Shown one piece after another: positions 52,766 through 61,508 of a stretch of 64,000 nucleotides of DNA. The stretch is taken from positions 3,425,001 through 3,489,000 of the forward strand of contig NZ_JAVIWK010000001.1 of NCBI RefSeq assembly GCF_034314165.1. Reading direction: 5' to 3'. The notes below the pieces were generated by a model, which saw only the letters and a program-made list of their open reading frames with translations, was not told the DNA's origin and did not search any database. This stretch comes from Pseudomonas sp. Bout1 (lineage in GTDB: Bacteria; Pseudomonadota; Gammaproteobacteria; Pseudomonadales; Pseudomonadaceae). The translations under genes were made by a program, and so were the position numbers. Position 1 is the stretch's first letter, and each line of letters begins with the position of its first letter.

Positions 52766-54427
52766 ATGAGACGGATACCTATGAGTAGCCGCCAAGCGGC
52801 GGCCCTGGCTACTGCGCTGGCCGCAGTTGGCTGCCTGCCTCACGCGGGCGCTTTTGAAATCGACACTGGTGACTCCGACCTGCGCCTGCGGTGGGACAAC
52901 ACCCTCAAGTACAACGCTGCCTGGCGTGTCAAAGACCGGGACAGCAAGCTCGTCAGCACAGTCAACCAGGACGACAGTGACCGTAACTTCAACAAGGGCC
53001 TGATCTCCAACAGGCTGAATATCCTGTCTGAATTTGATGCGCGCTATAACAACTTCGGCACCCGCGTGAGTGCGGCCGGTTGGTATGACAGCGTGTACGA
53101 AGGCGGCAACGATAACGACTCCCCGGCCACCGCCAATCAGCGCTCAGTGCGCTATGACCACTTCACGGACGACACCCGCAAGCTGCACGGCAGCAATGCC
53201 GAGATCCTCGATGCGTTTGTCTTCGGCAAGGGCAACGTCGGCGAGCTGCCCACCAGCTTCCGCCTGGGCCGGCACACCGTGTTGTGGGGCGAAAGCCTGT
53301 TTTTCGGGGCCAATGGCATTGCGGGTGGGCAGGCCCCGGTGGACATCATCAAGGCCACCTCGGTGCCCAATACGCCGTTCAAGGAACTGATTCGCCCGGT
53401 CAATCAATTCTCCGGGCAGGTCCAGTTGCGGCCGAACGTCTCGGTGGCGGCGTACTACCAGTTTGCGTGGGAAGAGAACCGCATCCCCGCGGTAGGCAGT
53501 TATTTTTCCACCTCGGATGTGGTGGGCGAGGGCGGTGAACGCTTGATCGTGGGTGGCCCGATCGGCCCCAACCAACAACCGCTGGCGTTCTTCCACGGCA
53601 AGGACATCAAGGCGGACGACAAGGGCCAGTACGGTCTGTCGCTGCGGTTTTCGCCTGAAGACTGGAACACCGATTTTGGCCTCTATGCGATCCGCTACCA
53701 CGCCAAGGACCCGATGGTTTATACCCGCGCCAATCCGGGCGGCCCCAACCCGTTGACCGGTCAACTGGGCGAATACCAATTGGTGTACGCCGAAGGGATT
53801 CGCGCATTTGGCGCCAGCTTCAGCACCTCGGTGGGCGATGCCAACGTTGCCGGTGAAGTCTCGGTACGGCGCAATACGCCGCTGGTGAGCGTGTCCCAGG
53901 CTAACCCGACGGGCCTGGGAGACAACGACAGCCATGCCTTGTACGCCGTGGGCAACTCGCTGCATGCCCAGCTCTCCAGCCTCTACTCGTTCAACAGCAA
54001 CGGCATTTGGGATTCCGCCAGCCTGGCGGGTGAAGTGGCCTGGCACCGGCGTACCAGCATCACCAAAAACGCTGCCGCGCTCGACCCCAACAGCGAGCGC
54101 GATGCCTGGGGACTGCGCATGAGCTTCACCCCCAACTTCTTCCAGGTGTACCCCGGCGTCGACCTGAGTGTGCCGCTGGGGCTGGGCTACAACCCGAAAG
54201 GGCGCTCGTCGGTGATCAGCAAATTCAACAACGGCGTGGGCGACAAAGGCGGCGATCTGAGCATCGGCCTGCAGCTTGAATACCTGCAAACCTGGAAGGC
54301 CGGCCTCAACTACACGCACTACATCGGCGGCAGCGACAACTTCCTCGATAGCCACAACGCCAACACCTATGGGCAACCGCTCAAGGACCGCGACTTTATC
54401 GCCTTCACCGTCCAGCGATCATTTTGA
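52766..54427 (+). CDS. DUF1302 family outer-membrane protein
   Basis: A 553-residue protein with a signal peptide ending near AGA-FE. The mature chain begins FEIDTGDSDLRLRWDNTLKYNAAWRV, the DUF1302 hallmark, followed by FRLGRHTVLWGESLFFGANGIAGGQAPVDI and many amphipathic strands. It ends IAFTVQRSF with the terminal Phe of outer-membrane barrels. The family is a predicted outer-membrane channel that almost always sits beside DUF1329, as here. ATG 52766 has AGAGG nine bases upstream; an ATG at 52781 is an alternative. The open frame to 52589 lies in the divergent promoter and is rejected. Confidence 0.88.
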   Translation: MRRIPMSSRQAAALATALAAVGCLPHAGAFEIDTGDSDLRLRWDNTLKYNAAWRVKDRDSKLVSTVNQDDSDRNFNKGLISNRLNILSEFDARYNNFGTRVSAAGWYDSVYEGGNDNDSPATANQRSVRYDHFTDDTRKLHGSNAEILDAFVFGKGNVGELPTSFRLGRHTVLWGESLFFGANGIAGGQAPVDIIKATSVPNTPFKELIRPVNQFSGQVQLRPNVSVAAYYQFAWEENRIPAVGSYFSTSDVVGEGGERLIVGGPIGPNQQPLAFFHGKDIKADDKGQYGLSLRFSPEDWNTDFGLYAIRYHAKDPMVYTRANPGGPNPLTGQLGEYQLVYAEGIRAFGASFSTSVGDANVAGEVSVRRNTPLVSVSQANPTGLGDNDSHALYAVGNSLHAQLSSLYSFNSNGIWDSASLAGEVAWHRRTSITKNAAALDPNSERDAWGLRMSFTPNFFQVYPGVDLSVPLGLGYNPKGRSSVISKFNNGVGDKGGDLSIGLQLEYLQTWKAGLNYTHYIGGSDNFLDSHNANTYGQPLKDRDFIAFTVQRSF

Positions 54428-54439
54428 CCGTGGCTGCAC

Positions 54440-54447
54440 AACAACAA
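54440..54447 (+). promoter_or_regulatory. Hfq/Crc motif upstream of the DUF1329 gene
   Basis: AACAACAA, a perfect AAYAAYAA, followed by TAAATAGAGG, the ribosome binding site for the gene at 54466. Confidence 0.65.
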
Positions 54448-54465
54448 TAAATAGAGGTGCGTTTC

Positions 54466-55815
54466 ATGAAATTCCAACCGTTGATGCTTGCAGGTCTGTT
54501 GGTGGCTGTTGCGCCCGCAGGCTGGGCTGCAACTGATGCCCAGGCCCAGCAACTCAAGTCCACGCTGACGCCGTTGGGCGCCGAGCGCGCCGGTAACGCC
54601 GATGGCAGTATTCCCGCATGGGACAAGGGTTTTGCCCAGGTTCCGGCTGGCATCAACCCGGGCCCGCGCCTGCCGGACTACTTTGCCAGTGACAAGCCGC
54701 TGTACTCGGTCACCCCGCAAAACGTGGCGCAGTACGCCGACAAACTCAGCGACGGGCAAAAAGCGTTGTTCGCCAAATACCCGACCTACCGCATCGACGT
54801 GTACCCGAGCCGGCGCACCGCCGCCGCGCCGCAATGGGTCTACGACAACACCCTGAAAAACGCCACGGCCGCGCACCTCACCCATGAGGGCAACACGCTG
54901 GAAGGCGCCAGTGGCGGCATACCGTTCCCGATTCCGACCACCGGCGCCGAAGTGATCTGGAACCATCACCTGAGCTGGCGCGGCGTGGCCTGGAGGAACG
55001 ACTACAACGTGTACGTGATCACCGCCAGCGGCCAGCGCATTCTGTCAGCCACAGTACAGGCGCAGCGCGAGATGCCGTATTACTTCCAGGACGGTAAACC
55101 CGAATACAAAGGGGTGTACTGGATGACACGCCTGGTCAACCTCGGCCCGCCGCAACGTGCCGGTGAAGCCTTGCTGGGCCGTGAACCGCTGGATTACGCC
55201 AACGGCGGGCCGCAATCCTGGGTCTACCTGGCCGGTCAGCGTCGTGTGCGCAAGCTGCCGGTGTCGTCTTACGACACGCCCACGCCCACCAGTTCCGGCG
55301 TGGCCAACTTCGACGAGGTCTCGGTGTTCACCGGCCCGCTCGACCGCTATGACTGGAAGATAGTCGGCAAGCAGGAAATGCTGATTCCCTACAACAGCAA
55401 CAAGATCCTGCAACCGGCCAAAGACGACGCGATCCTCGGCGAACGCTTCCTCAACCCCGACCACATGCGCTGGGAACTGCATCGCGTGTGGGTGATTGAA
55501 GGCAACCTGGTCGCCGGCAAACGCCACAGCATGCCCAAGCGCCGCTTCTACGTAGACGAAGACACCTGGATGGCCGTACTCGGCGACAGCTGGGATGCCA
55601 ACCACCAACTGTGGCGCACCTACTTTCAACTGCCGTACCTGATGCCGCAATTGCCGGGGTTGGTGCGTGGTTTGTACGGCCAGTACGACCTGCAGACCGG
55701 TGCGTGGATGGCTCACAACGTGGTCACCGAAAAACGCGTGCACAACGACGTCGTCGCACCGTTCCCCGACAGTGATTTCAGCCCGGACGGCCTGGCTGCC
55801 GATGGTGTGCGTTGA
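54466..55815 (+). CDS. DUF1329 family periplasmic protein
   Basis: A 449-residue protein with a signal peptide (MKFQPLMLAGLLVAVAPAGW, cleavage near AA-TD). The DUF1329 core follows: LGAERAGNADGSIPAWDKGF near the N-terminus, GGIPFPIPTTGAEVIWNHHLSWRG, and the C-terminal RFLNPDHMRWELHRVWVIEG with HSMPKRRFYVDEDTWMAV. It is likely periplasmic or outer-membrane-associated and works with the DUF1302 barrel; a lipid- or hydrophobic-ligand carrier role is only inferred. ATG 54466 follows GAGGTGC. Its TGA overlaps the next gene's ATG. Confidence 0.88.
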   Translation: MKFQPLMLAGLLVAVAPAGWAATDAQAQQLKSTLTPLGAERAGNADGSIPAWDKGFAQVPAGINPGPRLPDYFASDKPLYSVTPQNVAQYADKLSDGQKALFAKYPTYRIDVYPSRRTAAAPQWVYDNTLKNATAAHLTHEGNTLEGASGGIPFPIPTTGAEVIWNHHLSWRGVAWRNDYNVYVITASGQRILSATVQAQREMPYYFQDGKPEYKGVYWMTRLVNLGPPQRAGEALLGREPLDYANGGPQSWVYLAGQRRVRKLPVSSYDTPTPTSSGVANFDEVSVFTGPLDRYDWKIVGKQEMLIPYNSNKILQPAKDDAILGERFLNPDHMRWELHRVWVIEGNLVAGKRHSMPKRRFYVDEDTWMAVLGDSWDANHQLWRTYFQLPYLMPQLPGLVRGLYGQYDLQTGAWMAHNVVTEKRVHNDVVAPFPDSDFSPDGLAADGVR

Positions 55816-56858
55816 TGCCTGGTTATCCGTTCTGGCTGGCGCTGGGAATGCTCGGTGTGAGCCTGGCAACCCAGGCCGCTGATGCGCCGGTCAGCGATGT
55901 TTTGCTGCGCCCGGCGCTCAAGGTCAGCGCGCCGGAACGAGCGGTGCTGATCGACATCACCCGCGCCGGCAACCGCCTGGTGGCCGTCGGCGAGCGAGGG
56001 CTGATTCTGCTCTCGGACGACAACGGCCAACATTGGCGCCAAGCCTCGGTACCTGCCAGCGTGAGCCTCACGTCGGTGAGCTTTGCGACGGCCTTGCAAG
56101 GCTGGGCAGCCGGGCATGCGGGCGTGGTACTGCACACCGTCGATGCCGGTGAGCACTGGACGCTTCAGCTGGACGGCAAACTCGCCGCGCAACAAGTGCT
56201 TGATGCGGTGCCGGCGGGCAATCAGCTGCAGCTCAAAGTTGCTCAATGGTTCGTCGCCGACGGCGCCGACAAACCCTGGCTGGCAGTCAACTTCAGCAAC
56301 GAGCTCGAAGGCACCGTGGTGGGCGCTTTCGGCCTGATCCTGCACACCACGGACGGCGGTGCCACCTGGCACTCCTGGGTCGACCGCCTGCCCAATCCGG
56401 CAGGCAATCACCTGTACGCAATCGCTGCCCGGGGCTCGCGCATCTACATCGCCGGCGAGCAGGGCAGCCTGTGGACATCGGCGGACGGCGGCGCAAGTTT
56501 CACTCGCTTGAGCCTCCCCTATGACGGCAGTTTTTTTGCCATCGACCTGGCTCCGGGCGGCGAGGTTTTAGTTGCCGGCTTGAAGGGCAACGTTTGGCGC
56601 AGCAGCGATCAAGGCGAGCACTGGCAAGCCGTGAGCAATCCGTTCAACAGCAGTGTGATGGCCGCGCGGTCGCTGGGCGGCGTGGGCGTGCTGCTCGCCG
56701 ACCAAAGCGGCCATTTGCTGCTCTGCACGCCGGGCGCTGCGTTGCGTGAGCAAGGGAAGTCGAGCGCCGTGGCGTCATTTACCCAGGCGGCAGACGGCCA
56801 ATGGATCACGGTAGGCGCTCGGGGCATCCAGCGCGTGGAACAGGTGAAAGCGCAATGA
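55815..56858 (+). CDS. YCF48-like beta-propeller protein of the DUF1302/DUF1329 operon
   Basis: A 347-residue protein with a signal peptide ending near TQA-AD. Repeats of the BNR/YCF48 sort recur every 40-50 residues: GLILLSDDNGQHWRQASVP, GVVLHTVDAGEHWTLQLDG, GLILHTTDGGATWHSWVDR, GSLWTSADGGASFTRLSLP and GNVWRSSDQGEHWQAVSNP. They form a seven-bladed propeller resembling the photosystem-II assembly factor HCF136/YCF48, but no photosynthetic role applies here. It is probably a periplasmic partner of the MMPL permease, with which it overlaps by 4 bp (ATGA at 56855). Confidence 0.88.
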   Translation: MPGYPFWLALGMLGVSLATQAADAPVSDVLLRPALKVSAPERAVLIDITRAGNRLVAVGERGLILLSDDNGQHWRQASVPASVSLTSVSFATALQGWAAGHAGVVLHTVDAGEHWTLQLDGKLAAQQVLDAVPAGNQLQLKVAQWFVADGADKPWLAVNFSNELEGTVVGAFGLILHTTDGGATWHSWVDRLPNPAGNHLYAIAARGSRIYIAGEQGSLWTSADGGASFTRLSLPYDGSFFAIDLAPGGEVLVAGLKGNVWRSSDQGEHWQAVSNPFNSSVMAARSLGGVGVLLADQSGHLLLCTPGAALREQGKSSAVASFTQAADGQWITVGARGIQRVEQVKAQ

Positions 56859-59269
56859 CTGATCTGAGTAATCCCGCGCTACAGAATCTCAAGGCATTCG
56901 ACCGTCGTTCCGGTTCGCTGGTCGAGCGCGCGCTGTTCAACCATCGCGGGCTAGTGCTGTGGCTGTGCCTGCTGCTGACCCTCGGCCTGGGCGCCGCGAG
57001 CACGCGCCTGGGGCTCAACGCCAGCTTCGAAAAAATGATCCCCACCGGGCACCCCTACATTGCCAACTACCTGGCCAACCGACAGGAACTCACTGGCCTG
57101 GGCAACGCCGTGCGCATCGCCGTCGAAGCGCCGGGCGGTTCGATCTACGACACGCACTACCTGGAGTTGCTGGCGCGTCTCAACGACAAAGTGTTCCTGT
57201 TACCGGGTGTCGACCGGCCCTTCATGAAGTCGCTGTGGACCCCCAACATGCGCTGGATGGCCGTGACCGAAGAGGGCGTGGAGGGCGGTCGGGTGATCCC
57301 CGACGACTACGACGGCTCGCCCGACAGCCTGGAAACCGTACGCCTGAACGCCGCGCGCTCGGGTGAGATCGGCCAGACCATCGCGCTCGACGGCCACTCC
57401 AGCCTGATCTTTGTGCCCTTGATGGACATCGACACGCAAACCAGCAAGCCGCTGGACTACAGCGCCTTGTCGCAACAATTGGAACAACTGCGCAGCGAGT
57501 TCCAGGCCCAGGGGCTGACCCTGCACATCACCGGTTTCGTCAAAGTGGTGGGCGACCTGATCGAGGGCTTGCGCCAGGTGCTGCTGTTTTTTGCCGCAGC
57601 GATCGTGATCGCCACTCTCATGCTCTACGTGTTCACCCGATGCCTGCGCAGCACCTTGCTGGTGATGGCCTGTTCGTTGGTTGCCGTGGTGTGGCAACTG
57701 GGCTTGGTGGCGTTACTCGGGTTTGAGCTTGACCCGTATTCGGTGCTGGTGCCGTTTCTGGTGTTGGCCATCGGTATGAGCCACGGCGCGCAGAAAATGA
57801 ACGGCATCATGCAAGACATCGGGCGCGGCATGCACCGCCAGGTAGCGGCGCGTTTTACCTTTCGGCGGCTGTTCCTCGCCGGCCTCACCGCGTTGTTGTG
57901 CGATGCGGTGGGCTTCGGCGTGTTGATGCTGATCGATATCAAGGTCATTCAAGACCTGGCGTTGATCGCCAGCATCGGCGTCGCGGTACTGGTGTTTACC
58001 AACCTCATCCTGCTGCCGATTCTACTCAGCTATTGCGGGGTCAGCGCCCGCGCTGCAACCCGCAGCCTGCGCAGTGAAGAGGCCGCCCGGCACGGGCAAA
58101 AGCATGCGCTGTGGGCGTTTCTGGATCGCTTCACGCAGCGCCGTTGGGCGACGGTCACATTGATCGTCAGCGCATTGCTCGGCGGTGGTGGCTGGTGGAT
58201 CAGCCAGCAACTGCAAGTCGGCGACCTCGACGCCGGCGCGCCGGAGCTGCGTGCCGACTCACGCTACAACCGCGACAACGGGTTTATGGTGGCGCACTAC
58301 GGCGCCAGCAGCGATGTATTCGCGGTGATCGTGCGTACGCCCGAGAGCACCTGCTCCGACTACACCACCCTGATGCGCGTGGATGCGCTGGAGTGGCGCC
58401 TACGTCAACTGCCGGGCGTGGAGGCCACTGCCTCGCTGGCCAGCCTCAACCGCAGCCTGCTGGTGGGCATGAGCGAAGGCAACCCGAAGTGGTACGACCT
58501 GACGCAGAACCAGGCGCTGCTCAATTCGATCACCGGGCGGGCGCCGCGCGAGCTGTTCAATCAGAGCTGCAACACCCTCACGCTCTACGCCTACCTACGC
58601 GACCACAAGGCGGTGACGCTCACGCGTCTGGTGGACGAAGTGCAAGCGTTCGCCCAGGCCAACGACACTCAGGATGTGAAGTTTTTGCTGGCCGCCGGCA
58701 ATGCCGGAATCGAGGCCGCGACCAACATCGTCGTCAAGCAGGCCAACCACGACATGCTCTATTGGGTGTACGGCGCGGTGATCGTGCTGTGCCTGCTGAC
58801 TTTCCGTTCGGTGGCGGCGGTGGTCTGCGTGATTCTTCCGCTGATGCTCACCTCTATTTTGTGCGAAGTGCTGATGGTGTGGCTGGGCATCGGCGTCAAG
58901 GTCGCGACCCTGCCGGTGATTGCGCTGGGCGTAGGCATCGGCGTGGATTACGCGCTGTATGTAATGAGCATAGTGCTGGCGCGAAGCAAGGCCGGGGACA
59001 GCCTGTCCCAGGCGTATTACCAGGCGCTGCTGTTTACGGGGAAAGTGGTGATGCTGACCGGCGTGACCCTGGCAGTCGGCGTCGCCACCTGGGCGTTTTC
59101 GCCGATCAAGTTCCAGGCCGACATGGGCATTCTGCTGGCGTTCATGTTTGTGCTGAACATGGTGGGCGCGCTGGTGCTGCTGCCGGCCCTGGCGCACTTC
59201 CTGCTACCCGCGCGGGCAGCGGTTATCTCTTCTGAACACTCGATAACAACAACAGGAAAAGCCTCATGA
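56855..59269 (+). CDS. MMPL/RND-family transporter
   Basis: An 804-residue inner-membrane protein with two repeats, each with one helix, a periplasmic loop and five helices: N-terminal GLVLWLCLLLTLGLGAA at about residue 30, and a second helix cluster from about 430. Motifs include VLVPFLVLAIGMSHGAQKMNGIMQDI and, in the second half, LPVIALGVGIGVDYALYVMSI, where the acidic Asp lies in helix 10. It is half the size of the usual HAE RND pump and fits the MMPL/sterol-sensing type that moves lipids or hydrophobic molecules. It overlaps both the YCF48-like gene (ATGA) and the following MFS gene. Confidence 0.9.
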   Translation: MTDLSNPALQNLKAFDRRSGSLVERALFNHRGLVLWLCLLLTLGLGAASTRLGLNASFEKMIPTGHPYIANYLANRQELTGLGNAVRIAVEAPGGSIYDTHYLELLARLNDKVFLLPGVDRPFMKSLWTPNMRWMAVTEEGVEGGRVIPDDYDGSPDSLETVRLNAARSGEIGQTIALDGHSSLIFVPLMDIDTQTSKPLDYSALSQQLEQLRSEFQAQGLTLHITGFVKVVGDLIEGLRQVLLFFAAAIVIATLMLYVFTRCLRSTLLVMACSLVAVVWQLGLVALLGFELDPYSVLVPFLVLAIGMSHGAQKMNGIMQDIGRGMHRQVAARFTFRRLFLAGLTALLCDAVGFGVLMLIDIKVIQDLALIASIGVAVLVFTNLILLPILLSYCGVSARAATRSLRSEEAARHGQKHALWAFLDRFTQRRWATVTLIVSALLGGGGWWISQQLQVGDLDAGAPELRADSRYNRDNGFMVAHYGASSDVFAVIVRTPESTCSDYTTLMRVDALEWRLRQLPGVEATASLASLNRSLLVGMSEGNPKWYDLTQNQALLNSITGRAPRELFNQSCNTLTLYAYLRDHKAVTLTRLVDEVQAFAQANDTQDVKFLLAAGNAGIEAATNIVVKQANHDMLYWVYGAVIVLCLLTFRSVAAVVCVILPLMLTSILCEVLMVWLGIGVKVATLPVIALGVGIGVDYALYVMSIVLARSKAGDSLSQAYYQALLFTGKVVMLTGVTLAVGVATWAFSPIKFQADMGILLAFMFVLNMVGALVLLPALAHFLLPARAAVISSEHSITTTGKAS
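59245..59252 (+). promoter_or_regulatory. Hfq/Crc motif upstream of the MFS gene
   Basis: AACAACAA, a perfect AAYAAYAA, followed by CAGGAAAAG, the ribosome binding site of the gene at 59266. It lies inside the 3' end of the MMPL gene. Confidence 0.6.
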
Positions 59270-60495
59270 GTCAGTTCTCGCAAGCCGCTCCCGTGCCGCG
59301 TCGGCGCGGTTCGGGCGCATTGTTGTTGCTGGGCAGTTGCCTGCCGGTGCTGGGCGGCGTGTTGATTGCACCGGTGTTGCCACGTATCGCCGACCACTTC
59401 GCCGGCACGGCCAATGTCGGGCTGCTGGTGCCCATCGTGCTGACATTGCCGGCGCTGATGATCGCGCTGTTTTCGCCGTTCGCCGGCTGGCTCTCCGACC
59501 GCATCGGGCGCAAGCGCCTTTTGGTCTTGGCGATGCTGTTGTATGGCATCTGCGGGCCGCTGCCGTTGTTGCTGGATGACCTCAACGTGATCCTCTTCAG
59601 CCGTGCCGGGTTGGGGCTTGCGGAGGCGGCGATCATGACCTGCTGCACGGCGCTGATCGGTGACTACTACGAGGGCCGCAAGCGCATGCAATTGCTCTCC
59701 TGGCAGACCATCGTCACGTCGCTCTCGGCCACCGCGTTTTTCATGCTCGGCGGGCTTATCGGCGAGCACGGCTGGCGCGTGCCGTTTGCGCTGTACATCG
59801 TTGGCCTGGTGTTTGCGCCGCTGATGCATCTGGCCTTGAGCGAGCCTCTGCGCCGCGCCAGTGCGGTGGTTCAAGCGCAACAGACCAGTGAGTTTCCGCT
59901 GCGTTCGCTCTCGGTGATTTGTGGCATGACGATTCTCGTCGCGCTGGGCTTTTTTATCGTGCCGGTACAAACCGGTTTCCTGTTGGAACACATTGGCATC
60001 GACTCGCCGCAACGCATCGGCATGGCGATCGGCCTGGGTCATTCGGCAGTGTTTCTCGGCGCGCTGCTGTTCCGCCGCTTGAGTCGCTTCGGGCCGGGTT
60101 TGCTGCTGGCGCTGGGGTTTCTGATCTCCGGCGCTGGCATCCTGATGCTGGCCAATGCGGTGGATTACCGCACGGCCATCATCGCGGTGATGGTCAACGG
60201 ATTAGGCGGGGGCCTGGCGTTACCTACGGTGCTGAGTTGGGCGCTGTCGACCTTGAGCATCGAGCACCGAGGCAAGGGTACAGGCCTGTTCAACGCGGGT
60301 TTTTTCGGCGGTCAGTTTGCCAGCCCGTTATTGGTGATGGCGCTGTCTGGCGCGGCGGATGGTCGAGTTGGCGCGGTAGCGCTGCTGGGCTGGGGGCTGT
60401 TGCTGGCGGCGTTGGTGTCGCTGATTGCTCCGGCCATTGCAGGGAGGCGCCTACTAGACCCGATTCAGGTCGCCGATGACTTGGTGCTGCATTGA
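59266..60495 (+). CDS. MFS transporter
   Basis: A 409-residue inner-membrane protein with 12 helices. The loop 2-3 motif is GWLSDRIGRKRLLVLAM, and the second half has HSAVFLGALLFRRLSR and NGLGGGLALPTVLSWALSTL. It belongs to the drug/aromatic-compound-like MFS group; direction of transport is uncertain. It overlaps the MMPL gene by 4 bp (ATGA) and is 35 bp before the FAH gene, so it is part of the same operon. Confidence 0.9.
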   Translation: MSQFSQAAPVPRRRGSGALLLLGSCLPVLGGVLIAPVLPRIADHFAGTANVGLLVPIVLTLPALMIALFSPFAGWLSDRIGRKRLLVLAMLLYGICGPLPLLLDDLNVILFSRAGLGLAEAAIMTCCTALIGDYYEGRKRMQLLSWQTIVTSLSATAFFMLGGLIGEHGWRVPFALYIVGLVFAPLMHLALSEPLRRASAVVQAQQTSEFPLRSLSVICGMTILVALGFFIVPVQTGFLLEHIGIDSPQRIGMAIGLGHSAVFLGALLFRRLSRFGPGLLLALGFLISGAGILMLANAVDYRTAIIAVMVNGLGGGLALPTVLSWALSTLSIEHRGKGTGLFNAGFFGGQFASPLLVMALSGAADGRVGAVALLGWGLLLAALVSLIAPAIAGRRLLDPIQVADDLVLH

Positions 60496-60530
60496 TGCAA
60501 CCGCTGTTTGCCCATTAGAAGGAGGCTATG

Positions 60531-61508
60531 ATGAAACTCGCTACGTTAAAAAACGGTCGGCGCGACGGCCAGTTGGTAGTGGTCGCCCGGGACTTGCGCC
60601 ACGCCGTGATCGCGCAACGCTTTGCAACTTTACAACAGGCTCTGGAAAACTGGGCTCTGGCCGAACCGGTGTTGAGACAGCAGTATCAAGCACTCAATCA
60701 GGGCAACGCGCCCGAGGCGTTTGCCTTTGATCCAGCTTTCGCCGCTGCACCGCTGCCGCGCGCCTACCAATGGTGTGACGGTTCGGCATTTCTCAATCAC
60801 GCGCACCTGTTGCAAAAAGCCTTCGATCTGGCGCCGATGAAAGACCAACGCATCCCGCTGATGTACCAAGGCGCCAGCGATGACTTCCTCGGGCCTTGCG
60901 ACGATGTGCGGTTGCCGGACGTAAACCACAACATTGATTTTGAGGGCGAATTCGCGGTGATCGTCGACGAGGTGCCAATGGGCTGCCCCGTCGACCAGGC
61001 GCTGCAATACGTACGGCTTGTGCTGCTGGTCAACGACGTGAGCCTGCGCGGGTTTCTGCTGCATGAAGTAAGCACCGGTTTCGGCTTTTTGCAGGCCAAG
61101 CCCTCATCGAGTTTTTCGCCGGTGGCTGTCACTCCGCATGCGCTCGGCAATGCCTGGCGCGACGGGCGGGTGTGCCTGCCATTGAGCGTGAGCTGGAACC
61201 AGACATGGTTCGGTTCGCCCAGCGGCGCGGAAATGAGCTTCAGCTTTGCCGACCTGATCGCACACGCCGCGCGCACTCGGCGCCTGCGGGCCGGGACCAT
61301 TATCGGGTCGGGCACCGTGTCCAATGTCGACCGCACCGTGGGCTCGGCGTGCATCAGCGAGCGCCGCGCCATCGAGATGATCGAGCAGGGCAAACCGTTG
61401 ACGGGGTTCATGAATTTTGGCGACCGGATTCGCATCGAGGCGCTGGACGCAGAGGGCCAGTCGGTGTTCGGTGCGATCGACCAACGCGTAGTGAAGGCCT
61501 TGTCATGA
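60531..61508 (+). CDS. Fumarylacetoacetate hydrolase-family protein
   Basis: A 325-residue enzyme with the FAH fold and metal ligands in NHNIDFEGEFAVIVDEVPMG and in the loop LLVNDVSLRGFLLHEV. GTIIGSGTVSN lies near the C-terminus. FAH-type enzymes cleave C-C bonds of acylpyruvates or related ring-opening products, or hydrate/decarboxylate dienoates. GGAGG (60521-60525) gives the best spacing to ATG 60531, though ATG 60528 is in frame. It is 35 bp after the MFS gene. Its last base pairs overlap the start of the cyclase gene (ATGA). The domain suggests aromatic or cyclic carbon-source breakdown. Confidence 0.88.
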   Translation: MKLATLKNGRRDGQLVVVARDLRHAVIAQRFATLQQALENWALAEPVLRQQYQALNQGNAPEAFAFDPAFAAAPLPRAYQWCDGSAFLNHAHLLQKAFDLAPMKDQRIPLMYQGASDDFLGPCDDVRLPDVNHNIDFEGEFAVIVDEVPMGCPVDQALQYVRLVLLVNDVSLRGFLLHEVSTGFGFLQAKPSSSFSPVAVTPHALGNAWRDGRVCLPLSVSWNQTWFGSPSGAEMSFSFADLIAHAARTRRLRAGTIIGSGTVSNVDRTVGSACISERRAIEMIEQGKPLTGFMNFGDRIRIEALDAEGQSVFGAIDQRVVKALS

